A DNA stretch of 64,000 nucleotides, taken from positions 25,559,770 to 25,623,769 of the forward strand of contig OU862923.1 of assembly GCA_917880885.1 (NCBI GenBank). The letters run 5' to 3'. This DNA is from Limnephilus marmoratus (Eukaryota; Arthropoda; Insecta; Trichoptera; Limnephilidae). The notes beneath the pieces were generated by a model. The model ran no database searches, had not been told where the DNA came from, and saw only the letters and a list, made by a program, of their open reading frames with translations. The translations under genes and the position numbers were made by a program. This document shows positions 11,587-23,402 of the stretch, one piece after another (positions within the stretch are counted from its first letter, which is position 1; the number at the start of each line of letters is the position of its first letter).

Positions 11587-11599
11587 TATATATGAATTA

Positions 11600-13070
11600 C
11601 TATAATATAGTCCTTGTTACTATAATGTGGTCTATGAATTGTTGGCTGCGTAAAAAACTTAACGACAAATCTCAAATCAGGTAAACAAAGGGGCTTGTTT
11701 CAGAGCACTTTGACAAATGTGTTATAATTTACTTACGTTCGGTTAAAAACGAACATTCAGATCCTGCGCAGAAAAGTCCCACAATGGACTGCGCTGCGAA
11801 CCGTTGCCTTACCAACGAACTTAACTTTTTTTGCGCAAGGTCTGGTTATTTCAATGTTTCGGCTCTTCGGCGGTCAACGCACAACGTACGTCTGTCGGTG
11901 TCGTAGTTTATTCAAAGCACTTTCGAACCCGCTCGGTGCCTAAAATATAGTTACACGATTTGCCTTCAGCTCGTCGAAATGATACCCAGATTATTTTACT
12001 GACGGCCGGCGTCTTGACTCGCAATCCAATCCGATCGAACCCCGGGGTGGGCAAATAAATTTTATTTGAATAATTTGTGTTATTTCATAATTAATTCATT
12101 AAAAATAATGTACAGTATATTTGCGGCACGTTGCAGAGTGGAAGATACTCTCAGTATCGCCCTGGTGTAAGACCATTCAGAATTGAAACGTTGCTTGAAA
12201 TGGCTTTAACCGTTGGTGCCCTTATCTGAATAGCCAGATACTTCCCCACCTCCCTCTCCCCCATATTCTTCCCCTCCCCACAACCTTCAGCCTCTCAACA
12301 TACTCCACATTAAAAAATAAAATAAAAAAAGAGTTGGACTTTAGGACCACTTACATTAGGAGTTAATGAACGATTTAATTTTTTTTTCGTGAAATACCAA
12401 TCTACTTTAGTTTATCTCAATTCTTCATCCAATTCTGGTATTTTATGATAATATTTTATCGTAATTAATAACTTAATCAACGCTTACACGAATAAGCGAA
12501 GGTTGCCTATATGAAATACCTTTTGGGATAATTTTTTTTCAGAAAATTAAAAACATTTTGTATTAAATGGTTTATTAGATTCCAAGCGATATTATAAAAT
12601 AATTATATTATACCTTAAGTTATTCCAGGTCATTTCAGATAATGAAAAATTAAATTCAAATTTATCCGTATTTTGAAGCATTTTTTGCAGAAATTTTTAA
12701 TATCTATTTGTAGCTACTCGTAGTTGAAATGCCATAAATAATTCCGTGTCCCTGTTCTCATTCCGTGAAATATTTCTTCTGTTTGAAGACAATACAAAAC
12801 TAATTAAAGTTTTAGACCTCCAGATAAAGCAGAATTTCATCCTGAGTTAACCTTGTACAATCCTTTAGGTTTAGGAATAAAGTTTTATATTTCAAATTAT
12901 AACTGTTTGTACGAAAAAGGCTGTCTGGAAACTACTACAATGACGTTCACGGCAATGCGAATAAACGCGTTAATTTTAAAATAGAAAATGTATTTTTATT
13001 TAATAATGAAACAATTTTACTTTGTATAAACCACTTATTTGATGTGCAAATCCGACAAGTATATTATTTA
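11600..13070. other. Mostly unassigned; one interspersed repeat
   Basis: About 12125-12310 (GCAGAGTGGAAGATACTC..., then GAATAGCCAGATACTTCCCC) belongs to a dispersed family also seen at about 43375-43575 and, more diverged, 14530-14690. The rest shows no gene or clear element ends. Confidence 0.5.
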
Positions 13071-13075
13071 TGTAT

Positions 13076-13778
<703 letters not shown>

Positions 13779-14512
13779 ACACGCCCTGATGGGCTTTTAC
13801 ATTATAATTTGTAAGTTGAGTAACAAACAATGAAGAAAATATAATACAATGAGAAAAGAAAATATTCAAAACAGTGTAACAACAAAACAAATAATAAAAT
13901 AAAAATACATATTATGTAAAAATGATAAGAAGTCTCATATTCGATACAAACAAAAATTGAAGAAATTACGTAAATCTATTTGTGCCTAGAAGAATAAAAA
14001 TGATAGAATATACAACGTTTATACTGATTAGTTTTATGATGAAATATATCACCTAGATTAGAATATTTATTTCCGAGACTGTGAAGTCTCGGAAACGGTG
14101 AATTTTGATAAGCTAGTGTCCTGGTGTTATTGAAGTAAAAGGGTAATAAATGTCGACATGATTTTTGGGGAACATGGATATTGATAAATTGAAGTAATTC
14201 AGAACAGTCAATTTTGTAATGCAGTATTTTATGTAATAGTATTAAATCTGTGCTTATTCTTCTTTCTGAAAGTTTCAATAGAGACGTTTTATCCAGGAGA
14301 TAATTGTAATCAATGTTTAGTATAGGAATATGCAATTTATAGTTTATAAACCTTAGAAACTTCCGTTGAATCTTTTCAATGTTGTCTGAATGAATGTTGT
14401 AAAAGGGAGACCATAACGTAGAGTTATATTCAAGTTGGCATCTGACAAGGGTTTTATATAACATAATAAATGTGTCTAAATTATTGAAATCTTTAAATTT
14501 TATTAAACCGAA
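13779..14512 (-). pseudogene. LINE 3' fragment (Jockey/CR1-like RT thumb and C-terminus)
   Basis: 5'-truncated non-LTR retrotransposon. The open frame (14464-13976, extending in frame to about 14512) shows the post-RT signature: MLYKTLVRCQLEYNSTLWSP, then IEKIQRKFLRFINYK and a C-terminal VP...R...F region. Catalytic RT motifs are lost by truncation. Its 3' end leads into the (TAAA)n tail on this strand. Similar 3' fragments lie at 27768-28630 and 58323-59660, and a longer one at 20050. Confidence 0.85.
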
Positions 14513-14519
14513 GTGTTAT

Positions 14520-15540
14520 TATTAAAACTAGAACATCGTCCTGATTAGAGATCACCATACTAAAATGGCTTTAGATATGTTTAGGGATCTATTCTGAATA
14601 CCCAGGTATTTCCCAATCTTACCCTCCCTTACCTTTGGTCTAACAAACTTTCACTAATTATTGGGAATGCCATAGGGTCTGTCTATTTCAACTCGTGCGG
14701 TATCACATAAAACTACGTATTGAAGTGAAAACTTCTTTAGCACAAGTACTCGGTTCCAATTACGTATTATTATATTACGATATATGGTTCACATGGTTCC
14801 ACACAAGTCTCCTTTGGTCTACAGGTATAAAGCACCTGACGAACCTTAGCGGTCAGACATTCAGCCTTTTAATTAAACTCGGTGAGTGGAATGTAAAAAC
14901 TATAACTATAAATTATTACGGTATGATTGTGAAAACTCTATTAATAATTATAGCAAAATGCAAAACAATCGTATCTGTTCAAATAAAAAAAATAATATAA
15001 GAAAACTTAAAACATATTGTAATTAATTTGTACCTACCTGAGGACTCAGATATTTGTGTGTTGGGTCCGTCCAATGTTCCTACCCATATATTAGATACTC
15101 GTATAATGTATTGAAAATAATTGTACTGTTTATGTACGTATAATGTAATAAAACATATACTTCTACAAATAATTCTTTACTATCTATCCGTGAAATTCTA
15201 AAATATCTACTTCCCACAATAATTATTTTACTTTTTGCCCATGAAACTTAGGTAAGTATTTATTCATTAATATGAATCAAAACGATTCGCACAGGTAAAA
15301 TAGATAGTAAATATTTATAAAAATGAAATATTCATGCCTTCACTTTAAATTAAATTTTAAAATCAGAGCTGGAATGATGTTTTTGCTTGGGGAAATAGGC
15401 CTCTTTTGAAACTTGATTTCCCGCAAAGTCTAGAGCACGGCTTGTAAAATAAAGATGGCGGTGGTTTGAGCGATACGCGCTGTTTCGTGTGGTAGTATGC
15501 TGTTAGAACGAGACGCAACGCTTATCAAGTGTCCACTATA
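14520..15540. other. Unassigned; scrap of a dispersed repeat
   Basis: About 14530-14690 resembles the repeat at 12125 and 43375 (TGAATACCCAGGTATTTCCC). Otherwise no recognisable gene. Confidence 0.4.
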
Positions 15541-15915
15541 GCCCAGTCATTCCGTAGTTAAAAGGGCCTTTAGCTTGCAAAAGGTCATGTAGTAGCGATT
15601 TTGATATATGTTGTTAAGATTGGGACTCTAAAGAAAAAAAAAAGTTTTCGACCTCGGGAGGGTCGAGCTCGATCCGCCATCTTGGATTGAAGGTCCCAAA
15701 ATTCGGTTTTTTCTAAATAATTATGAAATGGTTGATTTTACAACCAAGTTGTTCAAGGTGAACTTGAAGAAAACTAAATTACGTACATTTTATGTCGAAT
15801 GTTTTTTTTTGTAAGTCTAATAGGTAACGAGTTACGGTGGCGGAAATGTGAATATTTTTCTAAAAAATGATGAAATTCCCAATTTGTGTTATTTTTCGGG
15901 TTATTCATTACATAA

Positions 15916-16000
15916 CTAGCTGTTAAAAACCCGCTCCGTAGGGTTTTACTGCTAGGCCCTGTAGGCAGCTTTTGGTTTGGCTTCGCCCAGTTAGTGTTGG
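15916..16000 (-). mobile_element. Helitron 3' terminus fragment
   Basis: On the minus strand AAAACCCTACGGAGCGGG TTTT can form the short hairpin typical of Helitron 3' ends, followed by TAACAGCTAG before T. The same end type, with hairpin, is found at 55858-55921. The 5' end was not identified. Confidence 0.6.
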
Positions 16001-16206
16001 TGACCATTTTATACATAATTATATTATATAATATATTTTTTATCATATAATTATAATAATTTTGTTAACTCATTTCCACACTACCATGAGGTAGAGAACA
16101 TGGCGCATTTTTTATTGTGGTATCCCCTGTAGGTCTACTCCACAGATATACCAGCGATGGTAGATTTCGAAATTATTTTATATATTGGCTATTGCGTAAT
16201 GACATC

Positions 16207-17777
16207 TTAATAACACTCTTCATCAATGTCATCTTCTAATTCATTGCCTGTGGTACTGAGATTCTGGGCTTCCATTGATAAAATCTCTTCATCTTCTTCC
16301 TCGACATCGATATGAACCTCTGGCGAATTTCGGCATGTTTGACCATTACAGCACCCACACACAATAGAACAATTCAATCCAGCTTTCCTGCAGCCACATG
16401 CAACGCCGCATCCTTTTTTACAATTACATGAAATAAATTTCAATAAAGTCTCGGGTGCTGGTTTCTTTGTTCTTACTGGAACAAGCCCGTTGGTGCCACG
16501 TTTCCAGCCCCAGTTTTCTGGATTTTTTTGGATTCCATACCATTTTTGGACTTGGTAGTACGTCCTAAATGCATGGTACCGTGCAGCGTCGTTCGTTGGT
16601 GGCAAAGAGGCAAGATTGAATTTGCTTTTTGTTGTTGATTTTGCGAAACGTTGGTAGCGGACTTCTTCCAAGGTTTCCTTATCCATGTCACCCCTGTACA
16701 AAGCAACAAGAAAGCGTGTTCCTGCATCTGCTATGTCTTCTGGTTTTGCATCATGTTGTTTGAAGATTTCTATCATGGCATTGAGTCTTGTGTCGTTCTG
16801 TACAAGTGAACAAAATTTTGTTTTTCCTTGGTTGAAGAAGGACGATGTTGTATCGCAGCCACTAAAGACATGGAGAAACAGAATATTCTCAGCCGCTTCT
16901 TTGTATTTCACACTATTCGCGGAATACAGTCTTTCAAAAGTTTTGCCTCTCCCGGGTTTGCGAAGATATATACTACTTTCGGGTGGTGCCAATGCTGTTA
17001 GCAGAACTAGGAGATCAACGTCTTCGCCAATAACGAATACAGCGTCAAATGATGAACACAAGGGAATCGCAATATTGACAATCAACTCATCAGCATCTTC
17101 TTCAGCCTGCTTAACTGTAAAATCAGCCTGTATAAATTGCTTTGTAAGCATCGAAATCAGACGGACTTTGTTATTTTCATTGACTAAAAAACGTTCTTGT
17201 GAAACTTGAACTGGCATTGTTTCATCGAAAAGAACATCTGCAGACATATGCTTCTTCGATCGGCGAAGTCTTTCTGCGGTTTTTGTATTTTTTTTTCACC
17301 ATCATCTAGCGGCTAGCGGATATCCATCGAAAACAATAACTGCATGTGATCCATAGTGATGTCTTACATAGTGAACGTACTTCTCGCAAATTGACCCAAA
17401 AAATCATTACCATTCCATACAACTTTATGTAAAAGGTATCCTCCATCCACAACATTAATTTTGCTACCTTCAAGTTGCACGCCTTCTGGAAGTTGTTTAA
17501 AAACACCATAAAATGATGATTTCGTACCTTTGCGCATTCCTTCTTCAGAGAAAAGCGACAAAGGAAATGGGGCGAGTTCGAATTTAAGGTAATCCTACAA
17601 TTCTTCGTCGGATTTCTTCAAAATACACACTCTCTGGAACAACATTAGCGGGTTGATGGAAATAGTTGTTTCGCCGATCTTGATGCTGCTGTTGAATGCC
17701 ACTAATGGAATAACTTTGTCCTTACGTTTGAATTTAATAGATTCAAAATTTGTATACCTGGTAACCATGTTCGACAT
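16207..17777 (-). pseudogene. PIN/FEN-like nuclease with C-terminal CXC domain, decayed
   Basis: The main frame 17247-16207 is open for 346 codons. It contains an acidic block FDAVFVIGEDVDLLVLLTAL and FLHVFSGCDTTSSFF, as in FEN/XPG-like PIN nucleases of this repeat family, and ends with a cysteine-rich CXC (TSO1-like) module CNCKKGCGVACGCRKAGLNC plus more CxC pairs, then an acidic tail. Homology continues upstream: HHYGSHAVIVFDGYP (17300-17380), ELAPFPLSLFSEEGMRKGTK (about 17520-17590) and a start region at 17777. That 5' part has a TAG near 17593, a one-base frameshift near 17377 and TGA stops near 17310. The Met at 17247 is therefore not the original start. CXC modules bind DNA in other proteins; a transposition role is inferred from the TIRs. 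Function of the family is unproven. Confidence 0.75.
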
Positions 17778-18434
17778 CCTCCGACGTCCGATAGACCGAG
17801 CGTCCAGGCATCGTCCAGTAACCAGGACTCAATCAGTGTTGCCAAATCAGCTATAGACTAGGAGCCCACTATAACAACGTCAATCAACGTAATCGAGCAC
17901 ACGGATGATGCTATATAAGTATATTGTTTGTGGGAATACGTTAAAATGATATTTTGTAATACGTTCTTACAAAAATTTACCAAGAAAACTTGAGTTTTAC
18001 AATTTTTTGTCAAAATTGTCTTCTTTCTTCAGCTGTAACTCGTTACCTATTAGACTTACAAAAAAAAACATTCGACATAAAATGTACGTAATTTAGTTTT
18101 CTTCAAGTTTGTCTTAAACAACTTGGTTGTAAAATCAAGCATTTCATAATTATTTTGAAAAAAACAAATTTTGGGACCTTCAATCCAAGATGGCGGATCG
18201 AGCTCGACCCTCCCGAGGTCGAAAACTTTTTTTTTCTTTAGAGTCCCAATCTTAACAACATATATCAAAATCGCTACTACATGACCTTTTGCAAGGTAAA
18301 ACTACGGAATGACTGGGCTTCTAGGCCACTAGGCTATAAACGCACTACTCTTTTAACCTGTCAGTTGCGGAGTATGATGGAAAAATATTTTTAATGTTTA
18401 TAATAGAAAAAAAATGTTATCGGACAGCCAAATG

Positions 18435-18513
18435 AAATCTCCATTTTTTACTCCAAATATGCTTAGGAATCGCTGGTTAAAATCCCTCGGGTATGTCCTG
18501 TTACAACCCTTTA
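18435..18513. mobile_element. Right-end scrap of MITE family B
   Basis: Contains TTTTTTACTCCAAATATGCT, GGAATCGCTGGTTAAA and a decayed CCTGTTACAACCCT end, matching the right part of the copies at 7947 and 11219. Confidence 0.5.
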
Positions 18514-18687
18514 TACTACTTACGCTTTTCTAGGCTTCTATCACAATACTGCTATTTCCATTAATACACCTGCTCGAATGTTCTTGACTGTTTTGCGCTT
18601 CAAAATATCCCCCAAATACAAAATTCATCAAATTTATTGACTTGGCAAAGTTTTATTAATTAACTAATTCGGACTACTAATTTATCT

Positions 18688-18815
18688 TTTTCGTTATTTG
18701 TTTTTGGGGTGTTATGCCGTGTTGCGCTACCTCCTTCTTTAGCCAACGTTTCGGACATCGTTGCAGTGTCCATCATCAGGGCAGATCCGGCAGATCCGGT
18801 AGATGTGTCTAATTA
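18688..18815 (-). mobile_element. Tiny retroposon with hammerhead-like core (copy 2)
   Basis: Flanked by a 12-bp direct repeat ACTAATTTATCT (18676-18687 and 18816-18827). On the minus strand it reads ACACATCTACC, then CCCTGATGATGGACACTGC, ATGTCCGAAACGTTGGC, GCGCAACACGGCATAAC and an A-rich end AACGAAAA. The core matches copy 1 at 59244-59348. It has no ORF; TSD plus A-rich tail imply LINE-machinery retroposition. Confidence 0.8.
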
Positions 18816-18919
18816 ACTAATTTATCTGTCTATAAATTTCTTTGTTAAGATAATCATATCGTGATCAATAAACTTTTGCTAAAAATGAGTAACGCCATTT
18901 TGGCGGACCCTCTGCATTT

Positions 18920-19350
18920 GACTCCAGATACTAATATCTACAGCCTGTATGTCTGACGAATATCTACAGCTCATATGTTGAACTAATATCTACGAACTTC
19001 AGAGTGTTGATTAATATCTACAGAGCTTAGGTTGAACTAATATCTACAGAGCATAGGTTGGACTAATCAGCTAAATGTGTCCAATAGTCCGATATTAGGG
19101 ATTTTTACATAAAGACTTACATAAATTAAGTTTTTTAAACTGCATACGCAATATTACGTTATTCCAGTATGCTATACACAATTGAAAATCCAACCTCTGC
19201 CAGTGCTGTAGATATTCGTCAACACTTTGGTTCTCATAGATATTAATCAACAGTTTGAGCTGTAGATATTCGTCAACACTTTGATTCTCATAGATATTAG
19301 TTCGATTTTTTCAGTTTTTGGAATTCCTGTAGATATTAGTAGACGCCTCC
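18920..19350 (+). mobile_element. Subterminal-repeat MITE (family C), copy 1
   Basis: Exact 8-bp TSD CTGCATTT at 18912-18919 and 19351-19358. Ends are GACTCCAGATACTAATATCT and AGATATTAGTAGACGCCTCC. The left half has five copies of a TAATATCTACAG-like motif about 30 bp apart; the right half has five in inverse orientation (CTGTAGATATTAG and variants). The AT-rich centre is unique. Copies 2 and 3 lie at 46145 and 59859. No coding capacity. Confidence 0.9.
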
Positions 19351-19560
19351 CTGCATTTACCGTAAGCCAATCAGGAGATAGTGAGGTGTTCCATTGCGGT
19401 ATGTAAAATGGTGATGGTATTCACGTCGATAATTACTGCTTAGGTACCTGCTTATCTGAAACTTCTTTGATAAACGAATTTGATGTTATTACTTAAATAA
19501 TAAGTACGTATTTACGTCGATGCAATTTTTTGCGAAAATGAGTACCTAGTACCTATCCAG

Positions 19561-19917
19561 CAGTGGCGGTCCGTGAGTTTTAAGTGAGCTAGAGTGCTAA
19601 GTGTTCAGTGAGTGTTATTGATGTTGTTGTAGCTGAAAACTATTTTTTTTTTTTTTTTTTATTTCAACTTTTGGTATGAAGATATCCTGAAATGTGGATC
19701 CACGTGCCAGTAGAATACTGAAAATCTTCATACAAAATTTTGAAATTTGGTATGAAGATATCCTGAAATGTGGATTTAAGTAGAATACTGAAAATCGTCT
19801 AAAAGTGTTGAAATTTTGAAAAAAATATTTAATTCATTTTCAGCTACAACAATATCAATAATGTCGTATTTTTCAATCTGAGCACTCTAGCTTACCGAAA
19901 ACTACGGACCGCCACTG
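19561..19917. mobile_element. hAT-type MITE, 357 bp
   Basis: TIRs begin CAGTGGCGGTCCGTGAGTTT and its inverse ...CTACGGACCGCCACTG, extending about 80 bp to a TTGTTGTAGCTGAAAA block. Flanking 8-mers are CTATCCAG and CTATCCGG (7/8), as expected for an aged hAT TSD. A poly(T) and an internal repeat (TTTGGTATGAAGATATCCTG, twice) lie inside. Confidence 0.85.
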
Positions 19918-20049
19918 CTATCCGGATAACATAGTATTTGTTTGATGTGATTATTTTAACATCGGACGTGGACGTTTGGATACCTTTTCATACAGAGATC
20001 GCATGATCGTGATTCCTTAAAAGAGCTGTCAATCGAATTAATCAATACT

Positions 20050-21205
20050 ATGGTACCTACCGGCTTTAAGAATGTTTCAATAAAGAATTATAATTGGGAT
20101 GATGACATTAATAACACTCACGAATACAAAACTAACTCCGGGATTCCCCAGGGGTCGAATCTAGGACCACTCTTCTTTCTTTTATTCATTAATGATATAG
20201 GCAAGACCATTAACCGCTCAAAATATCTCCTCTTCGCTGACGATATTAAACTTTTCAGAGCTATTAAAAGTCATATAGATTCCATTCTTCTGCAGAAAGA
20301 TCTTGATTCTCTTGTCAAATGGTCGGAACTGAATAATTTACCATTCAGCATCCAGAAATGCAGTGTCGTCACATTTACAAGATCACAAGACACATTTTTA
20401 TTCCCATATCATATTAATAAAATTATACTAACACGCAAAAATGAGATTCGAGACCTTGGCGTGATTTTTGAAGCAAATCTCTCTTTCAAATCTCACATAT
20501 CAGACATTGTCTCCCGCGCCAACAAAATGCTCGGATTTGTTCTTCGTATTGCGAGATCATTTACTAATGGAATTGCAATACGAAGAACATATGAAGCACT
20601 TGTCCGCAGCATCCTGGAATACAGCTCCATTATTTGGGCACCCTCTGAAAAAAACCATACCCTAGAAATAGAAAAAGTACAAAAAAGGTTTATGCGTTAC
20701 CTGTATATGAGGGAATACACATACTACCCATTCCTGTATCCATCCTTGTTCTTAACAGGAATGCTCGATCTTAATACGTTAGAAGCCCGCCGAAAAATAT
20801 TTTTGGGGAAACATTTTTTTAAACTGATCTCCGGTACTGTACTGAATCCACCTATGTTGAAGGAGATTAACCTATATGTCCCTAACGCGTATACTCGTGG
20901 AAGATCCCACATACTTTTTTATGCTCCGAAAGCGAGAAGTTCTTCCTTTCAGAATGCCCCATTAAATAGAGCAATTCAACTGCTTAACGATTCTGCATTG
21001 AACATTGACATCTTCAATGTTACCTGTAGAGAGTTCAGTAACTATCTTTTGACATATGTGAAAAGGGGGGGCAGTTTCACTATCTTAACATAGTGAAACT
21101 GCCCCCTTGGCCTTTTTTTCTCTTGTATTTTGTAATCTTCTCCGTAATAAATTGGTGTATAACTGTTTTATGGAGAACCTGAAAAAATAAATAAACAAAT
21201 TTATT
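20050..21205 (+). pseudogene. LINE reverse transcriptase, 5'-truncated (Jockey/CR1-like)
   Basis: An uninterrupted 347-codon frame (20050-21093) covers the C-terminal half of a non-LTR reverse transcriptase: SGIPQGSNLGPLFFLLFIND (RT motif 4 region), LLFADDIKLF (catalytic DD box, FADD instead of YADD), then LGVIFEANLSFKSHI, ANKMLGFVLRIAR, LEYSSIIWAP and a VP...R C-terminal domain. The APE endonuclease and first RT motifs are missing. It is recent-looking since no stop has accrued, but it cannot act alone. The 3'UTR carries a strong hairpin at the stop codon and ends in an AAATAAATAAAC tail. The listed Met is internal to the original protein. Confidence 0.9.
21067..21106 (+). other. 17-bp hairpin spanning LINE stop codon
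   Basis: GGGGGCAGTTTCACTAT (21067-21083) pairs perfectly with ATAGTGAAACTGCCCCC (21090-21106) across a 6-nt loop; the ORF stop TAG lies at the start of the right arm. LINE 3'UTR hairpins can serve reverse-transcriptase recognition; that role here is inferred. Confidence 0.85.
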
Positions 21206-21266
21206 TATTTGCACACATTTTTAAATTGATTTAAGATTTTCACGGCCAATGAATTTTTCAAAAAAG

Positions 21267-21340
21267 TTTTGCTCTACCTCCTTCTTTAGCCTATGTTTCG
21301 GACAGCGTTAAATCGGGGCAGATGTGTAATGCATATAATA
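21267..21340 (-). mobile_element. Degenerate third copy of hammerhead-like retroposon
   Basis: Minus strand ACACATCTGCCCCGATTTAA, CGCTGTCCGAAACATAGGC and AAGAAGGAGGTAGAGCAAAA. The CTGATGA core strand and half of stem II are deleted compared with 18688 and 59244. Confidence 0.65.
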
Positions 21341-22228
21341 AAGGAAGTGCATCACATCCCAAAAATAAATCATAAAATTAAACATTTCCTTATTTTTTTT
21401 AAATGTGTTACATCTGATATTTGCAGTTTATAATTAGGTAGGTAAGTTAAGGTTTTGAAGTGTTAAAATCTTATGATTTCAGATAGAATTTTGGTTTATA
21501 AGAGAAAATTGGTTTCTTTTTTGGCATCGAACTACTAGTGTTAGCATAGAGTACACCTCGATGGGAACTTGTAATCACTGTGAATTTTTTTCAGTTGAAT
21601 TAAGATTTCTACGTAAACACTGCCTAGTATCACAGTGCATAAGTCACAGTAACATTAGTGTACAATCAACAAACACGAAAGTTTTATTTTTATTTTTATT
21701 TATTATTAATTTTGTGGAAATCGATACACATGACGAACAGGAAATCATTATGTAATACCCGTACCAAACCCACAGTCCGCCTCAGAAGAGGAATCCCTAC
21801 TGAAGAGGACTGAGAATAAAGTACTTTACTTTGTATTTTTTAAACAGTCATTAACCCCTTAAAATTTTTAATGCAATAATAAAAAAATTAAAGTGTGCAG
21901 TTTACACGCAGTAGAAGAACCTACAGAAAACTAAAGTAGACAAGAGTGGGGAGGCTACGAAGCACCCCACAAAGAGGAGACCGATTATTCTATCTCATTC
22001 ACTCGCATGCTAAATCCAGTAGATGTAGGTATGTGTTCGTCTCTTTTTAGTGTCGCTTTTTCGTTTCATCGAGTTTCAAATCACAACTGTGCTAAAGAAG
22101 TTTTCACTTCAAAAAATTTGAAAATTTTTATTGATATCTAATAAAAGCACAAAAAGAATATAAACGCACATATGTGTTTTACTAGAAAATGAATTTAACG
22201 TTATAGTACCTTCATTTTTTTAATAATT
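21341..22228. other. Unassigned DNA
   Basis: No recognisable gene or repeat boundary. A small frame at 21561-21755 has no known motif. Confidence 0.4.
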
Positions 22229-22498
22229 AACCCTAGAGTACTAAGCATCGCCTGGGAGGCCGCACTCAAACAGTTTTTTTCGTTATAATTTCAAATCGTG
22301 CCACCGTTACGACTCGAGCGCTCACCTCAACTAAGTGCCCAACGTGACGCGGTGGATAGTGGTCACACGTCTCACAAGCTCTTGTCATTCCCGAATTACA
22401 GCGTGTTGGATCGCTTGGGAGGCGATGATTAGTATTAAAGGTAATTTTTTTTTGAGAAAATGTTATTAAAAAAGATTTTTTTTCAAGAAAATGTGAAA

Positions 22499-23402
22499 TT
22501 GGCGTTTTGCCGTACTGGCAACTTTGATCTCAAATATCTTCTCTTTGGTTAGGAATTCCAAATTCAAATTTATACAGCTATTTACTCATGTATTTGTGTT
22601 TCGACAATTATAATTCATTTGTTTTTTCTTTAATTGTTTTCTTTCTTTGCGTCACTTAGTTTACAAAATGGAAAACTTGAAATATCGCGTTATTCAGGAG
22701 TACGAGTTCCACCGTGGCACCAGTGCTGCAGAACCGGCTCGAAGGATTTATGATGTGTATGGCGACGGTGCCGCAAAAGAAAACATAGTGCGTTTTTGGT
22801 TCCAACGTTTTCGTTCTGGTAATTTCGACCTGCAGAACAAGCCCCGTGGACGGCCGAGACCAAAGTTGGTAATGAAGAATTGAAGGCTATTGAGGAAGCG
22901 GATCCATCGCAAACCACGCCCGAGTTAGCTGCAGGCTGCGGTGTTAGTGATAAAACTGTTTTAATCCACTTGAAGCAAATTGGGAAGGTGAAAAAGCTTG
23001 AAAGGTGGGTACCTCACGAATTGAGTGAAGCAAATCAACAAACGTACGTTATAACGCTAGACCACACACTGCACAACAGACGGCTACCAAATTAGAGGAG
23101 CTTCAATTGGAATGTCTAAGACATCCACCGTACTCTCCGGACCTTGCCCCAACAGATTACCATTTTTTTCAAAATTTGGATAACTTCTTACAAGGGAAAA
23201 AATTCAACCCCTATGTGGCAGTCCAAACCGCCTTGAAAGATTTTATTGATTCCCGTCCGAATGGTTTTTTTAGTAAAGGGATCGATGAACTACCTATGAG
23301 ATGGCAAAAGTGTATGGATAGCAATGGTACATACTTTGATTAAATAAATATATTATATTTTTAAAAAATCGACTATATGTTCCTCCCATACAAAACGCCA
23401 AT
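22499..23402 (+). mobile_element. Mariner element with internal deletion
   Basis: Terminal TTGGCGTTTTG at 22499-22509 is mirrored exactly by CAAAACGCCAA at 23391-23401, the mariner-type TIR. Between them lies a deleted mariner transposase gene (22668-23343). Length is about 0.9 kb against about 1.3 kb for complete mariners. It could be mobilised only in trans. Confidence 0.88.
22668..23343 (+). pseudogene. Mariner (DD34D) transposase, catalytic core partly deleted
   Basis: Mariner transposases cut and paste DNA at TA sites. The N-terminal helix-turn-helix region is good (MENLKYRVIQEYEFHRGTSA, VRFWFQRFRSGNFDL, then RGRPR). A one-base frameshift follows near 22878, then DPSQTTPELAAGCGVSDKTV and WVPHELSEANQQT. 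A large in-gene deletion then joins the N-terminal domain to RPHTAQQTATKLEELQLE just after the second catalytic Asp block. The tail HPPYSPDLAPTDYHFFQN holds the third Asp and ends normally in TYFD-stop. First and second catalytic Asp are missing, so it is inactive. Confidence 0.93.

Larger units (their letters stand above)
10132..11595 (-). mobile_element. Helitron remnant with helicase fragment
   Basis: The 3' end on the minus strand reads GTTTGCCGGATCAGCAAG before T (CAAG is a CTRR-like variant). The 5' part TATAAAAATCTCGTGTCACG matches the start of 9023-9583. The first few bases are separated from it by a MITE insertion (11219-11586), and the putative first TC lies near 11595. It contains the Pif1-type helicase C-terminus. 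The 5' boundary is less certain than the 3' one. Confidence 0.65.
15541..18318 (-). mobile_element. DNA transposon with about 290-bp TIRs carrying a nuclease-like/CXC gene
   Basis: Left TIR 15541-15835 and right TIR 18035-18318 are inverted copies: both begin GCCCAGTCATTCCGTAGTT from outside and end with GGTAACGAGTTAC inside. They share a GGACCTTCAATCCAAGATGG block. Small indels separate the arms. The single gene between them (16207-17777, minus) encodes a PIN/FEN-like region and a CXC domain. Related nuclease ORFs are known, from memory, in Academ-type transposons; assignment to that superfamily is tentative. No clear TSD could be read at the ends. A Helitron 3' end (15916) lies just inside the left TIR. 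Confidence 0.75.

Noticed and set aside
12030..12050. B-box-like GGGGTTCGATC on the minus strand as a SINE head
   Set aside because: No A box at the right distance.
16685..17209. 174-codon plus-strand frame
   Set aside because: Shadow of the nuclease/CXC pseudogene on the opposite strand, which carries the recognisable motifs.
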